Assembly: GCA_036346395.1 (NCBI GenBank)
Contig: CM070594.1
Coordinates: 31,343,385 to 31,407,384 of the forward strand
Length of the DNA: 64,000 nucleotides
Direction of reading: 5' to 3'
DNA from: Hsuehochloa calcarea
Lineage: Eukaryota > Streptophyta > Magnoliopsida > Poales > Poaceae
Below are positions 32,366 to 42,271 of the stretch, one piece after another. Every line of letters begins with the position of its first letter. The stretch's first letter is position 1. The translations under genes were made by a program, and so were the position numbers. The notes under the pieces are model-generated. The model saw nothing but the letters and a program-made list of their open reading frames with translations. It had not been told where the DNA came from and did no database searches.

Positions 32366-33334
32366 TGATGTAAACGAGGTGTCCGATCTTTCGATGAGAT
32401 TGATAACTATCGATTTTGGTGGCGGTGACTCTCACGATCCGACTACAACCGTACGACGACGCTTGCGCCTTAGCAATCGCTGAACCAACTCGAAGTGTTA
32501 TTGACCTCCGCTGAGGCGCGATCAACTGAACACGAAATTCAATCCTCGCGAGCAATCAAGAACTAGCAAGAATAAGACATAGGCAATCGATATTGCGAAT
32601 ATGAAGGAAGCATAAATTGTATTGCGAATAGCAAAGATGGGATCCCGGTTTGTCTTGACAGTGGTCGTTCGACACAATCAAGAACGAGTTTGCACAATGG
32701 CTAAACCTAAACTCAACGAAATCCCGCCAAGCGATGGAGACGGCGGCTCCTATATAGGGAAACGACCGGGGTGGCGGCGGCGTGGTGGGCGACGCCCTAG
32801 GGTTACAAGGCCGTGGGCCAAAGTAGAGGTGGCGCGAAGACCCTTCGACTCGGACTACGATCGGATACGGACTCCTTTGATAATTTCGGCCGTCTCGGAT
32901 AGAATATGCTGATGAGGTTGGATCCGTTAGAAAGTAGACTTGATAAGCTTTCCACGAAGTCGAAACGCCCAAACGGAGTCCGTATGAAGAAGTTACGCCC
33001 GCTTAAAGTTAGTGCCGACGTAGTCCGAATCGACTCGAACGAGCCCATCTCGAACTCTTGCTTGTCTTGGACCCAAAGTGACGTGATGATCTCCATTATG
33101 CCTTCCATACATCTCCACGACTCGCATGCCTCTCCATTGTCCTTTCCCATATTCCTAAGCACAATTAAATCACTTGCATTAGGTAGCGGTCTATTCTCGT
33201 AGTATATAATCCTAGGAACGAATTCACTGATAATTAAGTTGACGAGCACGAGCTCGGTAAGAGGTCCTTATCTTGGTTGTGGTTGAGTTGTATGTGTAGG
33301 CACGGTTATATCCATGGTAGGGATGTCCTCATCA
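32366..33334 (-). repeat. Structure D left LTR, reversed (969 bp)
   Basis: The reverse complement of the LTR at 34905-35880. Outer end TGATGTAAACGAGG abuts satellite CACTC, inner end GGATGTCCTCATCA. Next to it the minus strand reads GCAAGAAGGGAGGA, the PPT. It is thus the 3' LTR of a minus-strand element. The two LTR copies differ at many sites, often CTG against CG (for example AAACTCTGTTC against AAACTCGTTC). Confidence 0.9.
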
Positions 33335-33728
33335 TCCTCCCTTCTTGCATTTGAGTCGTCCTCGACTCAAGCTCATCCTCTTCCCCAAGTATGGCTTCAA
33401 AGTCGCAATGTTAAATGTGGGACTAACCCCAAAATCTGCGAGTAGTTCAAGCTTGTATGCATTATCATTAATCTTTTCTAATACTTTGAAAGGACCATCA
33501 CTCTAGGCATCGCTTTGACTTTCTCAATTGGGAACCTATCTTTTCTCAAGTGCAACCAAACAAGATCTCTGGTTTAAAAGTTATGTGTTTTCTCCCCGAC
33601 TACCAAAGAAATTTATATTTAGCATTCATGCGCTCTATATTCTCCTTGGTTGTCTCGTGTATTTTTAAAATCAGTTCAAAGACGTTGTTTTGCATCAAAG
33701 TTCAATTTCTCTCAAGGTGGGAGAAGCA

Positions 33729-34628
33729 TTAAATCAATAGGAGCACGAGGCACAAAACCATAAACAACTTCAAAGGGCACATCTTTGTAGTAGAATGCAA
33801 TGACCGATTATAAGAAAACTCAATATGAGGCAAGCATTCTTCCCACATTTTTAAATTCTTTTCAACACTGACCCTAAGCATGGTAGACAAAGTTCTATTC
33901 ACAACCTCGCTTGTCCATCGGTTTGGGGATGACAAGTAGTAGAAAATAACGACTTAGTCCCCAATTTAGCCCATAAAGTTCTCCAAAAATGGCTAAGGAA
34001 TTTAGCATCACGATCTGAAACTATAGTATTAGGCACACCATGCAAGCGAATAACTTCACGAAAGAATAAATCAAAGAATATTGGTAGCGTCATCGCTCTT
34101 ATGACAAGGTATAAAATGGGCCATCTTAGAAAATCTATCAACAACCACAAATATGCTATCCCTTCCTTCTTTGTCCTAGGCAATCCTAAAACAAAGTCCA
34201 TCGAAATATCTTCCACGGAATGCTAGGAACGGGTAAAGGCATATATAAACCATGAGGATTAAGTCGTGACTTAGCTTTTGACATGTAGTGCGGCGGGCAG
34301 CGTGGCGCTCGACGTCCGTCTCATCTTTGGCCAAAAGAAATGATCGACAAGTATGTCCTCTGCTTTCTTCACACCAAAATGTCCCATTAACCCACCTCCA
34401 TGTGCTTCTGTAACAATAACAAAGAGAGACGGAACTAGCGAGGAATGCACAACTTGTTAGCTCTAAACACAAATCCATCATTAATGACAAATTTATTCCA
34501 CATTTTCCTTCTTCACAATTCAACAATATTTCTGCAAAATCAGCATCGTGCACATATTGCTCTTTAATAGTCTCTAATCCAAAAATTTTGAAGTCAAGTT
34601 GTGATAACATGGCATATCTCCTAGACAA
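33729..34628 (-). pseudogene. Structure D integrase (broken)
   Basis: Minus frames 34176-34628, 33899-34216 and 33729-33935 follow one another. Between them they have MDFVLGLPRTKKEG (first Asp region), IVSDRDAKFLSHFWRTL (second Asp) with CHPQTDGQ, and LPHIEFSYNRSLHSTT (catalytic Glu). These are standard Ty3/gypsy integrase motifs, close to element E (DISMNFVLGLPG, HVEFTYNWAVHSTT). Frame changes near 34200 and 33920 break it. No chromodomain was seen before the PPT. Confidence 0.82.
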
Positions 34629-34639
34629 CGCATCAGCAA

Positions 34640-34904
34640 TAACATTCTCCTTTCCCTTCTTGTGTTTTATGACATAGGAAAAGACTCAATAAATTCAACC
34701 CACTTTGCATGTCTACGGTTCAATTTACCTTGACTTCGAATATGCTTTAGAGATTCATGATCAGAATGTATAACAAATTCTTTGGGCCATAAATAATGTT
34801 GCCAAGTTTCTAAGGTTCGAAAGAGGGCATATAACTCTTTATCATAAGTAGAATAGTTCAAACTAGGCCCACTCAATTTCTCACCAAGTATGCTATAGGT
34901 TTCT
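34640..34904 (-). pseudogene. Structure D RNase H fragment, cut at the LTR junction
   Basis: The minus frame has LSGPSLNYSTYDKELYALFR, then LETWQHYLWPKEFVIHSDHE and LKHIRSQGKLNRRHAKWVEF, an RNase H similar to element E (46977-47170). Upstream of this the domain stops abruptly at 34904, where a forward LTR begins with its intact TGATGAGG end. Reverse transcriptase, protease and gag are missing on this side. Confidence 0.82.
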
Positions 34905-35880
34905 TGATGAGGACATCCCTACCATGGATATAACCGTGCCTACACACACAACTCAACCACAACCAAGACAAGGACCTCTTACCCGAGCTCGTGCTCGCCA
35001 ACTTAATTATCGGGTGAATTCGCTCCTAGGATTATATACTATCGAGAATAGACCGCTACCTAATGCAAGTGATTTAATTGTGCTTAGGAATATGGGAAAG
35101 GACCACGGAGAGGCATGTGGAGTCGTGGAGATGTATGGAAGGCATAATGGAGATCATCACGTCACTTTGGGTCCAAGACAAGCAAGAGTTCGAGTTGGGC
35201 TCGTTACGAGTCGATTCGGACTACGGCGTCAAGACTAACTTTAAACGGCGTAACTTCTTCATACGGACTCCGTTTTGGGCGTTTACGGACTTCGTGGAAA
35301 GCTTATCAAGTCTACTTTAACGGATCCAACCTCATCATCAAATTCTGTCCGAGCCGCCGAAATTATCAAAGGAGTCCGTATCCGCATGAGAGTCCGAGTC
35401 GAAGGTGTCTTTGCGCCACCTCTACTTTGGCCCACGCCTTGTAACCCTAGGGCGTCGTCCCACCTCGCCGCCGCCACCTGGTCGTTTCCCTATATAGGAG
35501 CGCCGTCTCCTCGCTTGAACTCGGTTTCGTTGAGTTTAGGTTTAGCCATTGTGCAAACTCTGTTCTTGGTGTGTCGAACGACCACTGTCAAGGCGACCGG
35601 GATCCCATCTTTGCTATTCGCAATACAATTTATGCTTCTTTCATATTCGCAATATCGATTGCCTATGTCTTATTCTTGCTAGTTCTTCGATTGCTCGCGG
35701 ATTGAACTTCGTGTTCAGGTTGATCGCGCCTCCAGCGAGGTCAATAACACTTCGGAGTTGGTTCAGCGATTGCTAAGGCGCAAGCGTCGTCGTACGGTTG
35801 TAGTCGGATCGTGAGAGTCACCGCCACCAAAATCGATAGTTTTCAATCTCATCGAAAGATCGGACACCTCGTTTACATCA
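34905..35880 (+). repeat. Structure D right LTR, forward (976 bp)
   Basis: Starts TGATGAGGACATCC directly fused to RNase H sequence and ends GTTTACATCA, two bases before a PBS. It contains the frame GPLTRARARQLNYRVNSLL (about 34980-35035), an LTR-coded motif also found in element E. TATATAGG near 35490 is a TATA candidate. Confidence 0.9.
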
Positions 35881-35882
35881 AG

Positions 35883-35894
35883 TGGTATCAGAGC
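35883..35894 (+). other. Structure D primer-binding site
   Basis: TGGTATCAGAGC two bases after the right LTR. The forward LTR therefore is a 5' LTR whose internal region continues to the right into the assembly gap. Confidence 0.93.
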
Positions 35895-36380
35895 TCAAGG
35901 TTGCTCGGTGAGAATTTCCAGTTTACCATAGATTAGATTGCTTTTCCTTACCTAGAGTACACAAAAAAAAATATTTAGCAGTAGTATTCAATCTGTCCAA
36001 ACCAGTCTTAGCCTCGCAATTTTTCTTTTCAGTACATTGCATTGTTGAACTTTCGGTTGCATCGTCGTGTTCTTTGCTGGTCTTAGTGTCTAGTTCCTCT
36101 AGAGTTTCGAGTTCTGTTCACGTTTTGGTCTCACCGTTCAGTTAGATCCGAACTACCACAGGAGTAGAAAAGGAGGAGGACTCGATCTCTAGGGAGGCTT
36201 TGCCCTGGTTGGTTTCGGAGTAGGACACGATCTCGAATTTGGTTTTGGAGGCTTTGCCCTGGTTGGTTTCGGAGTAGGACACGATCTCGGATTTGGTTTT
36301 GGAAGCCTTGCCCTGGTTGGTTTCGGAGTAGGACACGATCTCGGAGTTGGTTTTGCATACGGCATAAAAAAAAAAAAAAG
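35895..36380 (+). other. Structure D leader up to the gap
   Basis: Untranslated-looking leader with T-rich stretches, similar in style to the leader of element E (42272-43740). It ends in the 54-bp repeats and a 14-A run beside the gap. No gag frame before the gap. Confidence 0.6.
36190..36354. repeat. 54-bp minisatellite, three copies, at the gap edge
   Basis: Three copies of a 54-bp unit with GGCTTTGCCCTGGTTGGTTT then CGGAGTAGGACACGATCTCG. Because 54 is 18 codons, the minus frame shows an 18-residue repeat (RDRVLLRNQPGQ core). The element E leader near 42800 has the related GTTGGTTTCGGAGTAGAG. It may have caused the assembly break. Confidence 0.85.
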
Positions 36381-36480
36381 NNNNNNNNNNNNNNNNNNNN
36401 NNNNNNNNNNNNNNNNNNNNNNNNNNNNNNNNNNNNNNNNNNNNNNNNNNNNNNNNNNNNNNNNNNNNNNNNNNNNNNNN
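36381..36480. other. Assembly gap (100 N)
   Basis: Exactly 100 undetermined bases, the usual placeholder of unknown true length. Sequence left (a leader of structure D) and right (a protease of a different lineage) does not join, so order and orientation across it should not be trusted. Confidence 0.98.
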
Positions 36481-36529
36481 ACAAAGATAAAGAGGAAGAG
36501 AAGACGAGTTGCAAAGGCAGTGCAAGTTT

Positions 36530-36960
36530 CCATGCATGTCATTTCTAGTACCAGTACAAAAGTCTCAACATTCACTCTAAATGTGAAATGGGTAGTGTAT
36601 CCGTGGTAGCACTTGTGGATACAGGGCACTACCATCTTTATAACTCCAATATTGGCAATGAAATCAAATGGTAGGATGATGAGCCATGAGCCAGTGAGAG
36701 TTTCTGTTGCAAATGGAGGGGTACTTGTGAGTAAGGTAGTGAGTTTGGGGTGCAGCTACATTATACAAGGTCAAGTCTTCAATTCTGATTTTAGAGTATT
36801 GAATCGGAAGGGCTATGATATCATTTTGGGAAATGATTAGATATACTCTCATAGTCCAGTCAGCTTGAATTTGAAAACTAGAGAATTTTCAATATGTAAG
36901 GAAGGGGAGAAAACAGTGTTGTTCAAGGATGAGACTTTGCCAGGAAAAGATTGCGTTGTG
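36530..36960 (+). pseudogene. Element F retropepsin-like protease
   Basis: The frame around 36595-36840 includes VALVDTGHYHLYN (D-T-G loop) and RKGYDIILGND, where the family has ILGxDW. The W codon is TAG here (36838-36840), a TGG-to-TAG change, after which the frame continues (IYSHSPVSLNLKTREFSICK). Inactive as written. Confidence 0.7.
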
Positions 36961-36976
36961 ACACAAATAACAGAAA

Positions 36977-37865
36977 TTGATGGACAAGGGAGTAGTAGGT
37001 GCAGTGGTGTACTCCAAACCTATATCGGTTCTTCATGTTGTATTTGAAGGAATACCAAAGGAAATTCAAGGAGTCTTAAAGCAATTCCCTGACATCTTTG
37101 AAGAGCCGCAAGAATTGCCACCCAAGAGAGAACAGGATCATAGTATTCCACTAGTTCAGGGTGCAAACCCAGTGAATATCAGACCCTACAGGCTTCCTCA
37201 CCACAAGACGAATGCTATGGAAGGATTAATTGACCAATTGCTTAAATCACACACCATAAGGCCAAGTGTAAGTCGATACTCTTCTCCTACCATACTTGTG
37301 AAAAAGAAGGATGAACATGGCGCTTGTGCATAGATTAGAGACACTTGAATGCTAACACAATTAGGAATAGATACCCTATTCCAGTTATAGAAGATCTATT
37401 AGATGAGTTGCATGGAGTTGGATACTTCTCCAAAATAGATTTAAGATCTGGGTGCCATCATATTAGAATGACCACTGAAGATATTCCCAAAACAACATTT
37501 AGCACTCATGTGGGACACATTGAATTCATAGTCATGCTATTTGGTCTCACAAATGCACCAGCTACTTTTCAAGCACTACGGAACAAAATTTTAGCCCCAT
37601 ACTTGAGGAAATTTGTATTAGTTTTCTTTGATGACATATTGATCTATAGTGCGTCATTAAAGAACACAAATATCATCTAGAAACTGTGTTGATGATACTG
37701 AGAGGAAACAAGTTATTTGCTAAGGGTGCAAGTGTGTTTTTGGAAAACAAAAGGTTGAATACCTAGGACACATCATTAGTAGTGAAGGGGTTGCCACTGA
37801 CAAACAGAAGGTGACTGTAGTGCAAGAATGGCCAATTCCTAGGACTCTGACAGAGTTAAGGTGAT
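36977..37865 (+). pseudogene. Element F reverse transcriptase
   Basis: Begins with QGVLKQFPDIFEEPQELPPK, continues VKKKDEHG, then two stops (37330, 37346) where the family has the RxCxDYRxLN block. Next come YPIPVIEDLLDELHGVGYFS, LFGLTNAPATFQAL and VLVFFDDILIYS (F-D-D at 37627-37635). A one-base shift near 37660 changes frame in the thumb (HLETVLMILRGNKLFAKGA follows). A further stop lies at 37861. A pseudogene with all core motifs still visible. Confidence 0.85.
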
Positions 37866-38400
37866 TATTGGGGCTTGCTGGTTATTACAAGAGATTCATG
37901 AAAGATTTTGGGGGTCACATGCAGATCCCTATTCAACCTGCTTAAGAAGGATGCCTTTCAATGGGGAGATGAGCAACAACAATCCTTTGACAAGATCAAA
38001 ACATTACTATCCACTACACTTGTGCTAAAACTTTCTAATTTCAAACATCCCTTTTTCATGGAGATTGATGCCAGTGGGTTTGGATTGGGAGTAGTGCTAA
38101 TGCAAGAAGGAAGACCTATATGCTATCTCAGCAAGGCATTAGGCCCAAAGGCAGTTGCCCTATCAACTTATGACAAGGAAGCCCTTGCAATCCTAGAGGC
38201 ATTGAAGAAGTGGAGACATTATCTGGTATGGGCAAAACTGGTGATCAGAACTGACCAACAATGTCCCAGGTTCACTAATGAGCACAGATTGGTAGAGTTT
38301 AGTACAAGCTAATGGCTAAACTAATGGGTTACAACTACAAAATTGAATACAAAAGGGAAGAGAAAATAAGGTAGCAGATGCATTATCAATGGTTCCTACC
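37866..38400 (+). pseudogene. Element F RNase H
   Basis: MEIDASGFGLGVVLMQEGRP and KALGPKAVALSTYDKEALAI carry the first two acidic motifs. VIRTDQQ…RLVEFS and NKVADALS follow in shifted frames near 38270-38390. Split by at least two frame changes. Confidence 0.8.
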
Positions 38401-39920
38401 CTCAATCATCTGATGGCTCTCACTGCTGCTGTTCCCAACTGGATAGAAGAAGTACAAACCAGCTATCAAGGTGATGATAAATGTCAAGAGTTATTAACAA
38501 AGCTTAGTGTGGACAGTCAATCACAGCCACCCTATACATTACAAAATGGGATAATTAGATATGGAGGTAAGGTCCATGTGGGAGGAGAAGGTGAGCTCAG
38601 GAACCAGCTTCTAGATTCATTCTATGCTTCAGCTTTGGGGGGCACTTGAGAGGAAGAGCTACATACCAAAGACTACGATTGATATTCTATTGACGAGGAA
38701 TGAAAATGGAAGTTGACATCTATGTGAAGCAATGTCCAACTTGTCAGAAGAATAAGTATGAAAATATCCATTATCCTGGACTGTTACAACATCTAACAGT
38801 TCCATATATGGCTCGGGTTCAGGTAACAATGTTGAAGGATTGCCTAAATCAAAGAAACATGATGTGATACTAGTAGCAGTTGACAGATTCACCAAATATA
38901 CCATTTCATATCCTTGAAACAACCATATACAGTACAAAATATTGTAGACTTGATCATTGAGAATATTTACAAACTACATGGACTACCTTCAATAATTATT
39001 TCTGACAGGGATAAAATCTTTACCAGTACACTGTGGCAAGAGTTATTCAAGGCTCTAGGGGTTAAGCTTCGCTTTAGTAGTGCCTACCACCCTCAAACCG
39101 ATGGTCAAACTGAAAGAGTCAACCAATACTTGGAAAATTATCTTAGATGTATGGTCTTTGCAAGTCCTAAGCGGTGGAGATATTGGTTATCACAAGCCGA
39201 GTGGTGGTATAATACATCCTTTCATACTTCTTTGGGCATGACACCTATTGGTTATCACAAGCCGAGTGGTGGTATAATACATCCTTTCATACTTCTTTGG
39301 GCATGACACCTTACGAGGCACTGTATGGAATGAAACCTCCACAAGTGATTGAGGCAATGATTCCTAACACAGCTGCAACGGGCACTCAAAATGTTCCACC
39401 ACAAAGAATGGTTGCATTTGAAGCAATGAAAAATTCCTTGCTAAAGGCTCAATCCAGAATGAAGTTCTTTGCTGTCACAGGCAGGACTGAAAGGGAGTTT
39501 AGTGTAGGGGATATGGCTTACCTAAAAATGCAACCTTATATGCATAATGCACTGGGACTGTACAATTCACCGAAATTACAATCCAAATTTTATGGGCCTA
39601 TCAGGATTGTAGAGAAGGTGGGACAAGTGGCTTATAAGCTGTTATTACCAGAGGGGTGCTTGATACATCCCACATTCCATGTCAGTCTGTTGAAAAGGCA
39701 TGTTGGTCCAAGGGTTATTCCAAGTCCTGAATTGCCATTGGTAGACCCCGAAGGAAATGTCTTGATTGGACCTCTTACTGTTGTGGAAAGGAGGGTTGTG
39801 CCTAGAAACAATGAACCTGTGGTACAGTGGAAGGTCCAGTGGGCGAATCTCCCTACAAAAGCAACTACTTGGGAGGATGCGGACTTCATTTCAAAGATAT
39901 TTCCAAATTTCCATCCTTGA
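38389..39920 (+). pseudogene. Element F integrase with chromodomain, broken by a 65-bp duplication
   Basis: The first frame (38389-38649) is the start of integrase. After disrupted sequence, 38914-39306 gives GLPSIIISDRDKIFTSTLWQ and SAYHPQTDGQTERVNQYLEN and reaches the W-x-Y-N-T-S block. A tandem duplication then shifts the frame. The frame 39297-39920 resumes with GMTPYEALYGMKPPQ, the C-terminal FHVSLLKRHVG and a chromodomain-like WKVQWANLPTKATTWEDADF. The chromodomain targets heterochromatin in this family. Confidence 0.85.
39181..39310. repeat. 65-bp tandem duplication in element F integrase
   Basis: TATTGGTTATCACAAGCCGA recurs at 39181 and 39246, with the following 45 bases also repeated. 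65 is not a multiple of 3, so it breaks the reading frame. Confidence 0.93.
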
Positions 39921-39933
39921 GGTCAAGGATACT

Positions 39934-39945
39934 AAGGAAGGGGCA
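39934..39945 (+). other. Element F polypurine tract
   Basis: AAGGAAGGGGCA immediately before the LTR start TGTCAGGCTCAG at 39946. Confidence 0.7.
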
Positions 39946-40294
39946 TTGTCAGGCTCAGAGGAACCGGGTTCTGAATTCAGAAGCTTTGACAGATACAGGA
40001 AAACATGAAGGGATGAGATCTTCCGATATCATTTCATCAAGCACATCAAAGGTGCAACATTGCTCGATATCTCTTAATGTAGATCCTGGGGCTAGCTGTA
40101 CACAACTGCGAACTCTATATAAGCAGTTGGTGTATTGCTTAGAAGGATTATGAAAACCCGAGCTATCTTATGTTCTGTAATAGACTTTTCCTTTAGTTAA
40201 TGCTATTACAGTTTCTTCCTTATTTCTGTTATTTCCAGCCATTATATATAGCATTATTGTTTGGATCTTGATACAGTTTTGAGAGGTCTTGACA
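39946..40294 (+). repeat. Element F 3' LTR (right end approximate)
   Basis: Starts TGTCAGGCTC after the PPT. TATATAAG at 40116-40123 is a plausible TATA box. The end is set at GGTCTTGACA (40294) because it gives a TG…CA element of about 350 bp, but no second LTR is in the window to confirm it. Confidence 0.5.
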
Positions 40295-41218
40295 TCGCAG
40301 CGGATAGTCGAGCTACCCACCACCTCCATATACTTTATCTCCTGTACCCGCACCAGCATCCGCGGCTCCGCCTTTGCGCCAACTTGGCAGTCAACGACAC
40401 CGACCAAGGATGCTGCGAGCGGCGGTGAAGAAAGGCAAGCTGGCGAGCCACGTCCTCCTCATCCCGCACATCCTCTGTCCAGATCAGGAGGATGGGATGC
40501 TGTGCGGCGACGCTCTTGCAGCCCAGCGGCCGTGGCCTGCTAGGTTTTGGTGGGGACTTTTTTTTCCCTTCTATTCCCTTTCTGATTTAGATGGTGGTTT
40601 TGTTGCCGGATTTATGTGGGATTCTTCATGATCTCTTCTCTATATAGTCTGAATTTTTCTTTGGTTCTCGAAAGCAAGATTCTTGCTTTATCAAGATTTT
40701 CGTTTGAATTCTTGCTATCATTCGATATACCGAAACACCGGATTAATTCAATTAATTACGTTCGGTTTTTTCTTTTACTTTGATAAATTCGGTGGCCAAC
40801 TTTCAAAAACAATTTTTTTACCGAATAAATCGAATCAATTTTACCACATAAACCGAATGCCCACCCCTAATTCTTGCTTTGGTTATTAGTAGTGATGTTT
40901 GTTATGCATTTTATCTATTTTATGTATGGAATTGAGTATTTAAGAGTGCTTGGTCTAGAAACTAGAGATGTAAATGGATAAGTTCCTTTTTTGGTCGCTC
41001 AGCTTTGAGGTAGGTCCCTTTTAAGGCTCTAACTTTCAAGTGTCCTTTTTAAGCTTTCTTCTTTAGGATTTGGTTCTAGTTTAACCCTCAACTATTTGTC
41101 CACTAGCCCTATTGTCTTGACCTCGAGCCTTCGAGGGCCTGAAGGCCTCTCTAATAGTGTATTTATTGTCGTCTCTTAGCTATGCTACGTCAACAAAATC
41201 TTATGTGGAGGAGAGAGT
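40295..41218. other. Unassigned spacer between elements F and E
   Basis: 40300-40560 is GC-rich with an open plus frame (KKGKLASHVLLIPHILCP) that I do not recognise. 40720-40870 holds repeated ACCGAA/TTCGGT motifs and ends near ATGCCCACCCCTAA. The inverse, TTAGGGGTGGGCAT, is a common start of hAT-like MITEs, but no clear terminal repeats were found. The rest is AT-rich. Confidence 0.4.
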
Positions 41219-42257
41219 GATGAGGGCATCCCGAAACTTATACATTTTCTCCTATTGGTGGTGATACAAATATTGATCTACAAGCCATAAGTGAGGCCAC
41301 AAGTAATACAAGTGCAGAAGTGCATGTTGGTCCACTGACTAGAGCTAGAGCTAAACTTTTAAATCAACAGGTGCTTTTGTTTCTTAATGAATCTTCTATT
41401 GTCATTGATGAGAATTGGGTACGATCTCACGCAAATGTTTTGTGCATTCTCAGGTTTGAGCATTGTGAAGCCTTCGGAACCAAGAGGGAGGCCGGAGCCA
41501 AAACAATGGAGGAGAAGCTCATGGGGGACAATCAAGAGGAGAGAAGCCCAAGGATCCAAGTCAAATTCGGAACATCCACAAGCCCAACCAAATTCAATCT
41601 TGGAATAAACTAAGAATTCAATTCAGATTTGGTTCGGGACAGCCCAACAGGACTCTAATTAAAAGGCCATAACTTTCACATACGGAGTCCGATTGGGGTG
41701 ATCTTGGGCTTGTTGGAAAGATTATTCCAGGTCCCACACAATGGGTAAGGCCCCAGCCTCAGAAACCCCACCGTTGCGCCACAATGACCAAAGCAATCCG
41801 ATGGTTGTCAATTTAGGTTTTCTTTTTGTGTGTTTTTGAGTCCAATCCGTGTAGGGTTGAGTTGGAGTCGGTTTACACACCTTATGGCCGGACCTACCGT
41901 CATATATACTCATATATTTCATGCCTTTTGGCGTAGACTAGTTTATGCATAAGAATATAAAAATAGCTATTACTTGTTCTTTCAAAACCAGAGTTCATGC
42001 GAGGACTTTAAGAGATGACTAGGCGATCCATTGATTCGTTCTGTAATTCAAAGTCAAGTTGTCGTTCCATTGGGAATTGGGGACTTGGCGTTCGTCGTTC
42101 GTGGTCTCGCGACGAACAACTATCAGGTGTGTTTTGGGCATATTCCAAAGAGTTGAGGGTTCGTGCATGGCCGTGAGTGTTCAGCTAGCGATATCGTCTA
42201 CTTCACATCAACTATTCACTGTTTCCTCGTCGAGAAGATCGGGCATCCCTTGTATCA
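41219..42257 (+). repeat. Element E 5' LTR (1039 bp)
   Basis: Starts TGATGAGGGCATCC and ends CTTGTATCA before the PBS. About 41330-41590 and 41930-42257 resemble the element C LTR (for example GAGGACTTTRAGAGAKGACT and CGGGCATYCC), so E and C are relatives. A TATA candidate TATATACTCATATA is near 41900. Confidence 0.85.
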
Positions 42258-42259
42258 TG

Positions 42260-42271
42260 TGGTATCAGATT
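42260..42271 (+). other. Element E primer-binding site, altered
   Basis: TGGTATCAGATT where the complement of tRNA-iMet gives TGGTATCAGAGC. The last two bases have changed, probably after insertion. Confidence 0.8.

Larger units (their letters stand above)
36481..40294 (+). mobile_element. Element F: decayed Reina-like chromovirus, left end lost in gap
   Basis: Plus-strand protease, reverse transcriptase, RNase H, integrase and chromodomain in order, then a PPT and a short LTR beginning TGTCAGG. The short LTR (about 350 bp) and chromodomain fit the Reina clade (family knowledge, not tested). Several in-frame stops look like G-to-A or C-to-T changes, and one frame break is a 65-bp tandem duplication. 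The 5' LTR, PBS and gag are not present. Confidence 0.75.

Noticed and set aside
40374..40631. Open frame with KKGKLASHVLLIPHILCPDQ as a host exon
   Set aside because: No recognised family, no convincing splice sites; kept only as unassigned spacer.
41211..41218. GGAGAGAG before element E as a polypurine tract of another element
   Set aside because: No LTR-retrotransposon sequence precedes it, and it is probably flanking DNA or half of an unverified target duplication.
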